DNA of 64,000 nucleotides from an uncultured beta proteobacterium (lineage in GTDB: Bacteria > Pseudomonadota > Gammaproteobacteria > Burkholderiales > Burkholderiaceae_B). Position 1 is the stretch's first letter. Each line of letters starts with the position of its first letter. Location of the stretch: assembly GCA_903821335.1 (NCBI GenBank), contig CAIJKV010000181.1:1-64000 (forward strand), written 5' to 3'. Below the pieces are notes generated by a model that did not search any database, was not told where the DNA came from, and was given only the letters and a program-made list of their open reading frames with translations. Positions 17,427 to 27,192 of this stretch are shown here, one piece after another. The position numbers and the translations under genes are program-made.

Positions 17427-18683
17427 ATGGCAGCAGAAGGGATCCGCTCGCACTCGGGCGACGAGGACAACGCAATTGAACGGATCACGGAAAACCTTGC
17501 CGCGCATTACGAGCCCTTCGGCTGGCACCATTGGCCGCATTCCCCATGGTTTTCCTATCAGTTCCGCCGCGGCTTAGGTGAGTCGCAAGAGGGTGGCGGT
17601 GCGGTCAGCGAAATTTTTCAGGCTGCGTCGCGCATCGACCCCACCAGCGAAGAAAGCTGGCACGTCGAATGGGATCGTATCGCCGAGCGCAATTTTCAGC
17701 GTGCCACGACCGCTGAAGCGACAGGCCATATCCGCACCGCCATGAACTGCTTCATGCGAGCAGCAGACTACTTCCGGCAAGCCGAATTCTTCCTTTTGCC
17801 TGACGACCCACGCCGACTCGCCACATTCACGAAAATGGAAGCCTCCAGTCACGGCTATCTGCGCCATCTGAATCCGCCCGGAGAGATTCTGGAAATCCCG
17901 TACGAGAACGGGGCGACTTTGCCGGCATATTTTGTTCGCGCGCCCTTCCCGATCGAAAAGCTTCCCGTGCTGATCTGCATGGGCGGGCTCGACTCGATCA
18001 AGGATGAAATGTGGTTTATGCAGGCGCATGGTTGCCTGCAACGCGGCATCTCAGTGCTGATGATCGACGGGCCAGGCCAGGGTGGTGCCCTGCGTCGCCA
18101 GCACCTGACCAATCGGCCCGACACCGAGGTCCCGATCGGCTACTGCATCGACTATCTGGAAACGCGCGCCGACGTCGACATTGACCGCATTGCAGTGTGC
18201 GGCTCGAGCCTGGGCGGCTATTACGCCGCTCGCGCAGGCTGCTATGAGCACCGTCTGGCCGCATGTATTTCACATGGAGCAGTATTTGCCATTACCGACA
18301 TGTGGGGCAACGCTGCCGAAGACCACGGTCTGGCCACCCACATCAAGTGGGTGTTCGGCTGCGACAGCATGAAGTCTTCCATGGAAAAGGCCCGTTCGTT
18401 CACGCTCGACGGCCATCTGGAAAACATGAAGTGTCCCTACCTGGTCATGCACGGCGGCCACGATGTACTGACCGTATCGCAAGCGCAGAAGGTCTACGAC
18501 TACGGGATTTCAAAGGGTGTGGACTGCACCTTGCGATTGCTGCAGGCAGAAGAAACGGGCGCCGAGCACTGTCAGCACGACAATCCAACCATAGGCCAGG
18601 AAATACTTGCCGACTGGCTGGCCGACCGGTTCGGCATCGACCAGCGCAAACTGCTCAAGCTATCTAACCATCCTCTGCTTTGA
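17427..18683 (+). CDS. Alpha/beta hydrolase related to 2,6-dihydroxypseudooxynicotine hydrolase
   Basis: A 418-residue serine hydrolase with a helical N-terminal domain and a C-terminal alpha/beta domain. The nucleophile elbow is CGSSLGGYYAARAG; MHGGHDVLT and GAEHCQHDN probably carry the acid and histidine. The layout recalls the C-C-bond hydrolase of nicotine degradation and FrsA-like proteins. ATG 17427 is chosen because GGTGGGG lies nine bases upstream; a longer frame begins at 17370. It is first in an operon of hydrolases and a Liv-type importer. The substrate is unknown. Confidence 0.85.
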   Translation: MAAEGIRSHSGDEDNAIERITENLAAHYEPFGWHHWPHSPWFSYQFRRGLGESQEGGGAVSEIFQAASRIDPTSEESWHVEWDRIAERNFQRATTAEATGHIRTAMNCFMRAADYFRQAEFFLLPDDPRRLATFTKMEASSHGYLRHLNPPGEILEIPYENGATLPAYFVRAPFPIEKLPVLICMGGLDSIKDEMWFMQAHGCLQRGISVLMIDGPGQGGALRRQHLTNRPDTEVPIGYCIDYLETRADVDIDRIAVCGSSLGGYYAARAGCYEHRLAACISHGAVFAITDMWGNAAEDHGLATHIKWVFGCDSMKSSMEKARSFTLDGHLENMKCPYLVMHGGHDVLTVSQAQKVYDYGISKGVDCTLRLLQAEETGAEHCQHDNPTIGQEILADWLADRFGIDQRKLLKLSNHPLL

Positions 18684-18702
18684 CCGAAAGGCGGGAAATC
18701 AC

Positions 18703-19371
18703 ATGTTTCTTGGCGTTGACACTGTACGTGCTGCCATCGTTGCCATTGACCTGCACCGTGGACATCTGGACATGGCCGTGGCCACCATGCCCGCAGCACC
18801 GGAGGTCGCCGCACAGGTGGTCCAGGCCAACCAGGTCCTGATGGACTGGGCGCGCGCACAATCCATCCCCGTCATCCATCTGGTCACGCAATACCGGGAC
18901 GCCGACGAAATCCGCAGCAACGCGTTCTGGCGCACACGCGCTGAAGACCCGAACAATCCTCGCAAGAACGTGCTGCGTCACAACATCATTGGCATGCCGG
19001 GTGGTCAGATCATGCCAGGGTTACTGGAAGAAAAACTGGACTGGGTCATCGACACCAAGAAGCGCTACAACTGCTTCGTGGCCACCGACCTCGAGCTGTT
19101 GCTGCGATCGCACGGAATCAATACGCTGATCATCACGGGCGTCAATACGAACAGCTGCGTACTCTCAACGGTTACCGCCGCGTGTTCCATGGACTATGCG
19201 GTCATTGTTCCCAGCGATTGCGTCAACACGATGGATCAGCCAGCGTTGCATGATGCCGCTCTGCTTTGTATCCGCACGGCCTTCGGTTTTGTGATGACCT
19301 CCGCGCAACTCATGCAACTGCCTGAGTTGTGTTCCCCTTATGTTGAACTAACGAACGCAAAAAGGAGTTAA
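18703..19371 (+). CDS. Isochorismatase-like cysteine amidohydrolase
   Basis: A 222-residue cysteine hydrolase. The family triad is visible as Asp in AIVAIDLHRGHLD, Lys in DTKKRYNCF and nucleophilic Cys in GVNTNSCVLSTV. Relatives hydrolyse N-carbamoylsarcosine, nicotinamide, biuret, ureidoacrylate or maleamate. AAAGGCGGG precedes the ATG; the 19-base gap to the hydrolase supports co-transcription. In this setting it probably releases ammonia or carbamate from an amide or ureide intermediate. Confidence 0.88.
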   Translation: MFLGVDTVRAAIVAIDLHRGHLDMAVATMPAAPEVAAQVVQANQVLMDWARAQSIPVIHLVTQYRDADEIRSNAFWRTRAEDPNNPRKNVLRHNIIGMPGGQIMPGLLEEKLDWVIDTKKRYNCFVATDLELLLRSHGINTLIITGVNTNSCVLSTVTAACSMDYAVIVPSDCVNTMDQPALHDAALLCIRTAFGFVMTSAQLMQLPELCSPYVELTNAKRS

Positions 19372-19374
19372 AGC

Positions 19375-20250
19375 ATGGCCATGACCCCAGGCGAACGTGC
19401 CACCTACTCAGCCATCGTTGATCGCCCGGTGCTCAAGCTGCCCGGCAATGCAAAAATGATCGTCTGGACCATCGTCAACCTGGAAGTGTGGGACATCGGT
19501 CGTCCGATGGCTCGCCAGGTGCTTTCCCCACCAACCGGCGCCTCGCTGCTGCCGGACGTGCCAAACTGGGCGTGGCACGAGTACGGGATGCGGGTAGGAT
19601 TCTGGCGGTTCAAGAAACTCTACGATGCGATGGGGATCAAGCCGACCCTGTCAATCAATGCCCGGGTGACCGTTGACTACCCGCGTGTCGCGCAGTCCTG
19701 CCTGGAAGCAGGCTGGGAGTTCATGGCGCATGCCTATGAACAAATGCCCATCCACAAGGTCGAAGACCAGAAGGCAATGATCGAGAAATCGATGGACACG
19801 CTTGAGCGATTCACGGGCAAGCGTCCGGTAGGCTGGCTCGGACCCGGCCTCACGCAGACTTTTGAAACCCCCGACCTGCTGGCGGCCGCCGGAGTGAAAT
19901 ATATCGGCGACTTTCCGTACGATGATGAACCCACGGAAATCCAAACCACCCACGGCCCTCTGGTCACCCTGCCCTACACAGTTGAAAACAATGACATCCC
20001 GATGATGATCGTGCAGCATCATGAGGCTGCCTACTGGACGCAGAAGTGCATCGACACCTTTGACCGCTATTACCTGGAATCTGCTGAACGCCCGAAAATC
20101 ATGGCCATCGCGCTGCATCCCTACATCAGCGGGCAGCCATTCCGAATTGGCTACCTTGAAAAGGTCTACGAACACATCAACAAACATAGCGGGGTGCTGC
20201 ACTGGAACGGTGAGCAAATCCTTGACTGGTACAACTTGGCCAAGGTCTGA
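19375..20250 (+). CDS. Polysaccharide-deacetylase-fold hydrolase, PuuE-like (copy 1)
   Basis: A 291-residue NodB-fold protein resembling PuuE-type allantoinase rather than sugar deacetylases. WTIVNLEVWDIGRPM replaces the canonical TFDDG metal motif, HAYEQ replaces HSxxH, and GWLGPGL is kept. PuuE proteins hydrolyse cyclic amides, so a ring-opening role is plausible. AGGAG lies eight bases before the ATG, three bases after the cysteine hydrolase stop. It is a clear paralogue of the next gene (shared PNWAWHEYG, VGFWR, GWLGPGLT). Confidence 0.86.
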   Translation: MAMTPGERATYSAIVDRPVLKLPGNAKMIVWTIVNLEVWDIGRPMARQVLSPPTGASLLPDVPNWAWHEYGMRVGFWRFKKLYDAMGIKPTLSINARVTVDYPRVAQSCLEAGWEFMAHAYEQMPIHKVEDQKAMIEKSMDTLERFTGKRPVGWLGPGLTQTFETPDLLAAAGVKYIGDFPYDDEPTEIQTTHGPLVTLPYTVENNDIPMMIVQHHEAAYWTQKCIDTFDRYYLESAERPKIMAIALHPYISGQPFRIGYLEKVYEHINKHSGVLHWNGEQILDWYNLAKV

Positions 20251-20261
20251 GGGCACCATTG

Positions 20262-21173
20262 ATGCGCCCACACGAACGACTGACGTATTCGCCCATTCCG
20301 AGCCGGGCCAGGCTGATCTTGCCGGGTGGTGCGCGCCTGGCAGTCTGGGTCATCGTCAACGTCGAGGAATGGGATATTGACCAACCCATGCCACGCACGG
20401 TGCTGACACCCCCGGCGGGTGGCTCGCCATCGCCCGACATCCCGAACTGGGCCTGGCATGAGTACGGAAATCGTGTCGGTTTCTGGAGACTCCTGGAAGT
20501 TTTCGATCAGTTCAACATCCCAGGCGTGCTGGCGGTCAATGGCTCGTGCCTGACCACATACCCTCAGATCGCGCAGGCCGCACTGGACCGGAACTGGGAG
20601 TTCCTGGGGCATGGCTTCATTCAGAAGAACATGCAGAAGGTTGAGGATGAAGCCCAGGCAATCCGCATGACCAGCGAGGCCATCCAGTCCTTCACCGGAC
20701 GGGCACCCCGTGGATGGCTGGGGCCCGGCCTGACTGAAACATGGGACACCCCGGATCTTTTGCAAGAGGCCGGCTTTGACTATGTTTGCGACTGGGTCCT
20801 GGATGACCAGCCGGTCGCGCTCAAGACGCGCAGCGGTCAAAGTATTCTGAACATCCCCTACACGCAGGAATGCAACGACGTCGCGATGATGCTGATCCAG
20901 CATCACAGCGGGCGCGAATATTACGACCGGGCCATTGATCAGTTTGAACAACTGCATCACGACGCGCGAGACTCGGCGCGCGTCATGGCACTGGTCGTGC
21001 ATCCCTACATCATGGGCGCACCGCACCGGCTCAAATGGTTCAAGAAGGTCATCGAGCACCTCAGCAGTTGCGAGGATGTGGTGTTCTGGACCGGGGAAAA
21101 AATCCTCGACTGGACCCGCGCCGAACAGACCCGCATCGCGTTGACAGACGCGGTTGACAAGGCGGGTGCCTGA
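20262..21173 (+). CDS. Polysaccharide-deacetylase-fold hydrolase, PuuE-like (copy 2)
   Basis: A 303-residue paralogue of the preceding protein. WVIVNVEEWDIDQPM, PNWAWHEYGNRVGFWR, LGHGFIQKN and GWLGPGLTETWDTPDLL align in order with copy 1. It also lacks the full Asp-His-His metal set of NodB enzymes. ATG 20262 is preferred over a TTG at 20259. Its stop overlaps the livH start (TGATG). The two copies may act on successive substrates or form a heteromer. Confidence 0.86.
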   Translation: MRPHERLTYSPIPSRARLILPGGARLAVWVIVNVEEWDIDQPMPRTVLTPPAGGSPSPDIPNWAWHEYGNRVGFWRLLEVFDQFNIPGVLAVNGSCLTTYPQIAQAALDRNWEFLGHGFIQKNMQKVEDEAQAIRMTSEAIQSFTGRAPRGWLGPGLTETWDTPDLLQEAGFDYVCDWVLDDQPVALKTRSGQSILNIPYTQECNDVAMMLIQHHSGREYYDRAIDQFEQLHHDARDSARVMALVVHPYIMGAPHRLKWFKKVIEHLSSCEDVVFWTGEKILDWTRAEQTRIALTDAVDKAGA

Positions 21174-22027
21174 TGTCGTTCACCGCATTCCAGATCCTCA
21201 ACGGGTTGACCTTCGCGTCACTTCTATTTCTGGTCGCCAGCGGCTTCACGCTGATTTTCGGCTTGATGCGGATCGTCAACCTGGCGCACGGTGCGATGTA
21301 CCTGATGGGCGGTTATGTAGCCTATGCGATGGCAACCGCGTTCGACAGTTTTGTCCTTGGGGTTCTCAGTGGCGCCGGTGCGGTGGCCTTGCTTGGCCTG
21401 GTGGAACAGTCTTTGTTACGCTTTGCCCGCGGTGTCGAATTGCGCCAGGTATTGATGACCCTGGGTCTGGCACTCATGCTTGACGACGCGGCGCTCGTCA
21501 TTTTCGGCGGAGACACCTTCACGGTGCCGATACCCGCCATACTGAAAGGTCCGTTTGAATTTTTTGGTATGTCCTATCCGCGCTACCGCCTGTTCGTGCT
21601 GCTCGTCGGGATCATCATCCTGGTTCTACTCTGGTTGCTGATGAACCGGACACGACTGGGCGCGCTGATACGGGCGGGCGTCGACGATGCCGAGACCGTC
21701 GAGGCGATGGGTATCAATATCCGCAAGGTGTTCATCATCACATTCATGCTCGGCATGGCGCTGGCAGGAATCGCGGGTGCGCTCGGCGGGGCATTCCTGT
21801 CGCTCTACCCCACCGCAGATTCTGAAATACTGGTTTACAGCCTGGCCGTGGTGATCATAGGCGGGCGTGGCAGCCTGGTCGGGGCCGCTTTGGGCAGTCT
21901 GGCCGTGGCCATGCTGTCTACGTTCGGTCAAGTCTGGTTTCCCGAGCTCTCTTACTTCGTCATTTTTGGTCCGATGGCACTGCTCCTCGCGTTTCGACCG
22001 ACCGGCCTGTTCGGCCGTCCCACCTAA
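21173..22027 (+). CDS. livH: Branched-chain amino acid-type ABC transporter permease (LivH family)
   Basis: A 284-residue inner-membrane permease with about eight hydrophobic segments. VASGFTLIFGLMRIVNLAHGAMYLMGGYVAY is the characteristic LivH start (only part quoted as key region), and the EAA-like loop NRTRLGALIRAGVDDAETV is present. Liv-family importers also carry amides, urea, and aromatic or short-chain compounds. Co-operonic hydrolases suggest a non-amino-acid substrate. It is translationally coupled to the deacetylase before it. Confidence 0.93.
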   Translation: MSFTAFQILNGLTFASLLFLVASGFTLIFGLMRIVNLAHGAMYLMGGYVAYAMATAFDSFVLGVLSGAGAVALLGLVEQSLLRFARGVELRQVLMTLGLALMLDDAALVIFGGDTFTVPIPAILKGPFEFFGMSYPRYRLFVLLVGIIILVLLWLLMNRTRLGALIRAGVDDAETVEAMGINIRKVFIITFMLGMALAGIAGALGGAFLSLYPTADSEILVYSLAVVIIGGRGSLVGAALGSLAVAMLSTFGQVWFPELSYFVIFGPMALLLAFRPTGLFGRPT

Positions 22028-22039
22028 AAGGCTCGCCAC

Positions 22040-22966
22040 ATGATCCTGGCTCCAAAAACTTTATGGACGTCACTGGTGGTGGTGCTGCTCGTCATCGTCC
22101 CGCTCGCGCTGTCGGGGTACCAGACCAGCCTGGCCACGTTGACCTTGATTTACGCCCTGCTGGCAATGTCGATTGATATTCTTGCCGGCTATGCTGGACG
22201 CACGCCACTGTGCCACGGAGCGATTTTTGGCGTCGCCACCTACGTGGTGATGTATTACGTGACAACCGCCGGCGGCAACCCATGGATAGGCATGGTGCTG
22301 GGCATCGCGACAGCCGTGTGTGTATCAGCGGCCTTCGCATTGCTGGCCGTACGCACATCGGGGGTGTATTTCCTTTTGCTCACCCTCGCCCTGGGGATGG
22401 TGATCTGGGGCGTGTGCCAGCGCTGGACCTCCGTGACAGGGGGCGAGAACGGCCTGCGTGGAACCGTTCGTCCGGACTGGCTGCTGGATCCGTCGCGTTT
22501 CTACTATTTCGTGCTCGCAGTCGGGCTCGCGGCCACCTTTGCCATGTGGAGGTTCGTCAACTCACCCTTTGGCCTGAGTCTCAAGGGGATCCGCGAGAGC
22601 GAGTCCAGGATGAAGAGTCTTGGCTACAGCACCACACGTCACCTGGTGGTCGGCTTCATGTTTTCCGGTCTGATGGCGGGTATCGCCGGCGTGTTGTATG
22701 CCTTGTTCAATAGCTTCGTGAGTCCCTCCAGCGTCGCGCTTGGACAATCCGTCAAGGGTTTGCTGATGGCGATCATCGGCGGCGTCGGTACACTGTTTGG
22801 CGGGGTCGTCGGTGCCGCGGTCATCCTCATTCTTGAAAACGTCGTCAGTTCATTTACCGAACGATGGTCCATGGTGCTCGGTCTCTTATTCGTCCTGACC
22901 ATGATCTTCGCGCCGGAAGGTATCGTCGGGAAACTGAAGTCCCTGCGGCGCGTGCGTAAACACTAA
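22040..22966 (+). CDS. livM: Branched-chain amino acid-type ABC transporter permease (LivM family)
   Basis: A 308-residue LivM-type permease. LSGYQTSLATLTLIYALLAMS and DILAGYAGRTPLCHGAIFG give the usual LivM beginning. SPFGLSLKGIRESESRMKSLGY is the cytoplasmic coupling loop. It begins 12 bases after livH. An 80-base gap follows before the binding-protein gene, with no clear terminator in it. Confidence 0.93.
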   Translation: MILAPKTLWTSLVVVLLVIVPLALSGYQTSLATLTLIYALLAMSIDILAGYAGRTPLCHGAIFGVATYVVMYYVTTAGGNPWIGMVLGIATAVCVSAAFALLAVRTSGVYFLLLTLALGMVIWGVCQRWTSVTGGENGLRGTVRPDWLLDPSRFYYFVLAVGLAATFAMWRFVNSPFGLSLKGIRESESRMKSLGYSTTRHLVVGFMFSGLMAGIAGVLYALFNSFVSPSSVALGQSVKGLLMAIIGGVGTLFGGVVGAAVILILENVVSSFTERWSMVLGLLFVLTMIFAPEGIVGKLKSLRRVRKH

Positions 22967-23046
22967 TCAATACCTGTCATCAGAACTAATCGTCACTTTT
23001 TGTATCTACTAGATTTAAGTCAGCACCTAACCACTCTCTGGAGAGC

Positions 23047-24309
23047 ATGATGGATCGTCGCACCTTCCTAACTTCAAGTGCAGCACTCAGCGGCCTGGCC
23101 GTACACGGCTCCTTCAACAAGGTTCTGGCGCAAGGTACTGGCCCAATCAAGATCGGCCTGCTTGCCCCGTTGACCGGTGTCGTGGCATCAGGCGGCAAGG
23201 AAATTGTCGAAGGTTTTAACCTTTACTGGGAACAAGTCGGCAAAAAGGCCGGTGGACGTGAAGTCCAGATTTTTGTCGAAGACGACGGATCCAATCCGGA
23301 CATCGCGCTGCAAAAAGCGCGCAAACTGACGGAACAGACCAAGGTTGACTTCCTGGTGGGCGACCTGCTGGCCAACACCGGACTGGCAGTGGCTGAATAT
23401 GCAAAAACCAGCGGCATCCCTTACTTTATTCCCGTGATCGCGGCCGATGACCTGACACAGCGAAAACGTATCCCGAACGTGATCCGTGTCGCAGGCTACA
23501 CCGCCAGCCAGATGCCGCGACCGCTTGCCGACTATGCCTATAAAAAACTTGGCTTGCGCAAGATCATCACAATCTCGCAGGACTACACTTTTGGCCACGA
23601 GCAATGCGGTGGCTTTGCGCAAGTGTTCACTGAACTCGGTGGCACCATCGTCGCGCAACTTTGGAACCCACTCAACACACAGGACTTCAGCCCGTACCTT
23701 GCCCAGATCCAATCTGAAAAGCCAGATGCCGTCTTTGCAATGGAAACAGGTGCCGACGCTTCGCGCTTTATCCAGCAGTGGAGCAACTTTGGCCTGAAGG
23801 GAAAAATCAAACTGCTGGGCGCCCAGAACGCCACCGACCAGTCCGTGATACGCACACTGGGCGCTGAAGCCGAAGGCATTATTTCATCGGCACACTTTGC
23901 CGAGGGCAATGATTCGCCGGCGACTCAAAAATTTGTCAAAGAATACGAGGCCGCCTACAAACACCTCCCCTCCATCTATGGGTTTGCGCATTATTCAGCG
24001 GCCCTCTGGCTGGCTGACGCGATCAATGCCGTCCATGGCAACGTCGAAGACCGTTCAAAGTTCCTGGATGCCGTGCGCCAGGTTGTACTGACCACCTCAC
24101 CGCTTGGGCGACCGGTCCGTCTGGATAAGTATGGCAGCCCAATTTATGACGTGTATATCCGCGATGTGGTCAAGCGACCAGACGGCAAATACTGGAACGT
24201 GCCGATCGCGACCTACCCCGAGGTCTCGCAATTCTGGACCTATGATCCAGAGGAATTCATGAAGCAGCCTCCCTATTCAAGAACCTTCCAGGGTATCAAG
24301 AAATCTTGA
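23047..24309 (+). CDS. Liv-type ABC transporter substrate-binding protein
   Basis: A 420-residue periplasmic receptor of the Leu/Ile/Val-binding (peripla_BP_6) type. DRRTFLTSSAALSGLAVHG is a Tat-like signal with twin arginines. The mature part has IKIGLLAPLTGVVASGGKEI, DDGSNPDIALQKARKL and QDYTFGHEQCGGFAQVF. It should feed the livHM/livGF importer around it and determines specificity. GGAGAG precedes tandem ATGs at 23047 and 23050. Confidence 0.92.
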   Translation: MMDRRTFLTSSAALSGLAVHGSFNKVLAQGTGPIKIGLLAPLTGVVASGGKEIVEGFNLYWEQVGKKAGGREVQIFVEDDGSNPDIALQKARKLTEQTKVDFLVGDLLANTGLAVAEYAKTSGIPYFIPVIAADDLTQRKRIPNVIRVAGYTASQMPRPLADYAYKKLGLRKIITISQDYTFGHEQCGGFAQVFTELGGTIVAQLWNPLNTQDFSPYLAQIQSEKPDAVFAMETGADASRFIQQWSNFGLKGKIKLLGAQNATDQSVIRTLGAEAEGIISSAHFAEGNDSPATQKFVKEYEAAYKHLPSIYGFAHYSAALWLADAINAVHGNVEDRSKFLDAVRQVVLTTSPLGRPVRLDKYGSPIYDVYIRDVVKRPDGKYWNVPIATYPEVSQFWTYDPEEFMKQPPYSRTFQGIKKS

Positions 24310-25061
24310 CCTTACCTTTATTGCAACTCAACAGCGTCGGCGTCCACTTCGGCGCGCTCAAGGCGGTCGACCGCGCTACCCTTCACCTGCGTGCGGGTGA
24401 GCGCGTCGCCATCCTGGGCCCCAATGGAGCGGGCAAGACGACCCTGTTCAATGCGATCACCGGCATGACACCCGCGACTTGCGGCACTGTCCTGTTTGAT
24501 GGGCACGACATCACGCGCGCGTCTCCGGAATCCAGGGCGCAGCGCGGCATCGCGCGCACATTCCAGATTACCAACCTCTTTTTTGGGCTGTCGATTGAAG
24601 ACAATCTGCTGCTGGCCACGCGTGGGCTGAGTCCCGCGAAATTTTCGATGTGGCGCACGGATCGCGCGCAAGGTGCGGAGAAAGAGATCGTCGACTCGGC
24701 GCTCGCCAAGTGTCATCTGGCGTCCAAGCGCAGTCTGCTGGTCAAGGAGATTTCGTACGGCGAACAACGGCAACTCGAGCTTGCCATGTCGTTGACCAGT
24801 TCCCCAAGAGTCTTATTGCTTGACGAACCCGCTGCGGGACTGTCACCTGCCGAACGTGTGGTGATGGCCCAGGTCATCCGGGGGCTCCCTTCCACACTCG
24901 CCCTCATTCTGATCGAGCATGACATTGACCTGGCACTTGGCCTGGTTGACCGGGTGATCTGCATGTTCCAGGGCACAGTCCTGGTTGAAGGAACGCCCGA
25001 CGAAATACGCCGCAATCCGCAAGTGCAGGAAATTTATCTTGGAAAGCCCCGCCATGCTTGA
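24306..25061 (+). CDS. livG: Liv-type ABC transporter ATPase (LivG family)
   Basis: A 251-residue ATP-binding subunit. Walker A is [17 protein letters not shown], the signature region is [14 protein letters not shown], and Walker B is [13 protein letters not shown]. It starts with TTG overlapping the stop of the binding-protein gene by four bases (TTGA), a typical coupled start. It pairs with LivF, whose start lies inside its end. Confidence 0.93.
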   Translation: MTLPLLQLNSVGVHFGALKAVDRATLHLRAGERVAILGPNGAGKTTLFNAITGMTPATCGTVLFDGHDITRASPESRAQRGIARTFQITNLFFGLSIEDNLLLATRGLSPAKFSMWRTDRAQGAEKEIVDSALAKCHLASKRSLLVKEISYGEQRQLELAMSLTSSPRVLLLDEPAAGLSPAERVVMAQVIRGLPSTLALILIEHDIDLALGLVDRVICMFQGTVLVEGTPDEIRRNPQVQEIYLGKPRHA

Positions 25062-25755
25062 GATTGTCGACCTCTGCTCCTCGTATGGCGAAGCACAAGT
25101 GCTCGCCAGCGCTTCGATGCATGTCGCCGAAGGCGAGATCGTCGCGCTGCTCGGACGCAATGGCATGGGAAAAACATCCCTGGTGCGCTCAGTGATGGGG
25201 CTGGGTTCGCCGCATGTGACCTCTGGAACTATCCGCATGGATGGTGACGTGCTGGGCGGCTTGCGGTCTTACCAGGTATCGGCAAAAGGGATTGGCTACG
25301 TCCCGCAGGGTCGCAGACTGTTCGCGTCGCTCACGGTGCTCGAACATCTGCAAATGCTGGATCGCGGACTGCCGGGCGGCTGGACAGTGTTGCGTGTCTT
25401 TGATGCCTTCCCGCGCCTCAAAGAGCGCAAGCATCACCGTGGCAATCAGTTGTCTGGCGGAGAACGTCAGATGCTCGCCATTGGTCGTGCCTTGATGACG
25501 GGTCCTCGCATCCTGCTCATGGATGAGCCAACCGAGGGGCTCGCGCCCGTCGCCGTTGAAAACGTCGAAGCCATCCTGATGGCGCTCCGAAGCGAAGGCA
25601 TTGGAATTTTGCTGGTTGAACAAAACCTGTACAGCGCCATGGCAGTCGCCGACCGTGTCTACATACTCGAGACCGGCCAGGTGGTGTGGGAGGGCGTACC
25701 TGCCACGCTCATGGCAAACCCTGACGTCCTGCAGCGATATCTCGGAATAAACTAA
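25054..25755 (+). CDS. livF: Liv-type ABC transporter ATPase (LivF family)
   Basis: A 233-residue ATPase. Walker A is [17 protein letters not shown], the signature is [16 protein letters not shown], and Walker B is [13 protein letters not shown]. The ATG at 25054 starts the similarity ([12 protein letters not shown]) and overlaps livG by eight bases. The upstream in-frame extension to 24985 is a shadow. This completes a five-gene importer. Confidence 0.94.
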   Translation: MLEIVDLCSSYGEAQVLASASMHVAEGEIVALLGRNGMGKTSLVRSVMGLGSPHVTSGTIRMDGDVLGGLRSYQVSAKGIGYVPQGRRLFASLTVLEHLQMLDRGLPGGWTVLRVFDAFPRLKERKHHRGNQLSGGERQMLAIGRALMTGPRILLMDEPTEGLAPVAVENVEAILMALRSEGIGILLVEQNLYSAMAVADRVYILETGQVVWEGVPATLMANPDVLQRYLGIN

Positions 25756-25782
25756 AGCGTTGCAACCTGGAGCCCTGTTCCG

Positions 25783-27192
25783 ATGAACCATTTCGACTCT
25801 CTTGACCTGGTCGGTATTGCATCGATCATTGCGCAAAAAAAAGCGAGCGCACGCGAAGTGGTCTCGTGGTCGCTGAACCGGATGGCATCGATCGGACAGG
25901 CGTTCAATGCGGTGTTTCGCATTGATGGCGAACGCGCCATGGCACGTGCTCTCGCGCTCGACGCGCAACGGTCTCGCGGCGAACATTGTGGATCCTTGCA
26001 TGGTGTCCCGCTCGCACACAAGGATCTGCTCGGCGTCGCCGGACTCGAGCGCCACGTGGGGTCACTGATCCTGCGCGGCCGCGTTGCCACCGAGACGGCA
26101 TGGGCGCTAAGCGAACTGGATCAGGCCGGACAGGTCAATGTCGGATCCCTGCACATGTGTGAATTTGCGTTGAGTCCAACGGGCTTCAATGGACACTATG
26201 GCCATGGTCACAACCCATGGAATCCGGCTTATGTCTGCGGAGGCTCTTCAAGTGGCTCGGGCATTGCTGTCGCGACACGAATGGTGTTTGGCTCGTTGGG
26301 CAGCGACACCGGTGGCTCGATCCGGCATCCTGCGGCCATGTGCGGCGTCACCGGACTCAAACCCACTGCGCGCCGTGTCAGCGTCGCAGGCGTTTTCCCA
26401 CTTTCGCACACGCTGGACTGCGTCGGGCCACTGGCACAAAGTGCGCGCGACTGCGCCCGACTTCTGACACTGATCAGCCGACCCAACCCGGATGACGAAT
26501 GGTGCACCGCCCGCCCAAACCAGGACTATGAACAGGGCCTGGACGGTGACCTGCGCGGCCTGCGTATCGGTGTGCCAGACGCATACTATCGTGACGATCT
26601 TGACGCGGAAGTTGCCGCGGCGTTGCAGGCCAGCCTGGACGTTCTCCGGGCTCGCGGTGCGGTGTTGGTCGCCGTACCCACGCCCGACATGCAACTGATC
26701 AACGCAATGACCGCGCTGGTATTGACCTGCGAAGCCGCGGCGTTGCACACGAACTGGCTTCAGACGCGTCCCCAGGACTATGCCGAACAAGTCCGCCTGC
26801 GCATTGAGCCTGGATTCCTGCATTCAGCCGTTGAATATATCAATGCCCTGAACCTGCGGGCGGCCCTGACCCAGAACTACCTGCAAACCTGTTTTTCTGG
26901 TTGCGACCTGATTCACATCCCAACCCTGACCGTGCAGACGCCGACGATCGAGGCCACGACAACGGGTGACGCCCAGGCAGTGCTCAAGTCGATTGGTCAC
27001 ATTACCCACGCCAATCGCGCGATCAATTATCTGGGGCTACCCGCTATCAGCGTGCCGGCCGGATTTTCCAGTATCGGCATGCCGCTGGCATTCCAGCTGG
27101 TCGGCCGTCCATTTGAAGAAGACCTGATCCTCAAAGTCGCGGATGCCTATCAACGCGAAACGGACTGGCACCAACGTCGACCGCCGGTTTAG
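25783..27192 (+). CDS. Amidase signature family protein
   Basis: A 469-residue amidase. The Ser-cisSer-Lys triad region is visible: HKDLLGVAG holds the lysine and CGGSSSGSGIAVATRM plus GSDTGGSIRHPAAMCG the serines. AS enzymes hydrolyse linear amides, carbamoyl groups or indole-acetamide. GGAG lies ten bases before the ATG. It closes the Liv operon and may act on the transported amide or the last ring-opened product. It overlaps the convergent glycosyltransferase by four bases. Confidence 0.92.
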   Translation: MNHFDSLDLVGIASIIAQKKASAREVVSWSLNRMASIGQAFNAVFRIDGERAMARALALDAQRSRGEHCGSLHGVPLAHKDLLGVAGLERHVGSLILRGRVATETAWALSELDQAGQVNVGSLHMCEFALSPTGFNGHYGHGHNPWNPAYVCGGSSSGSGIAVATRMVFGSLGSDTGGSIRHPAAMCGVTGLKPTARRVSVAGVFPLSHTLDCVGPLAQSARDCARLLTLISRPNPDDEWCTARPNQDYEQGLDGDLRGLRIGVPDAYYRDDLDAEVAAALQASLDVLRARGAVLVAVPTPDMQLINAMTALVLTCEAAALHTNWLQTRPQDYAEQVRLRIEPGFLHSAVEYINALNLRAALTQNYLQTCFSGCDLIHIPTLTVQTPTIEATTTGDAQAVLKSIGHITHANRAINYLGLPAISVPAGFSSIGMPLAFQLVGRPFEEDLILKVADAYQRETDWHQRRPPV

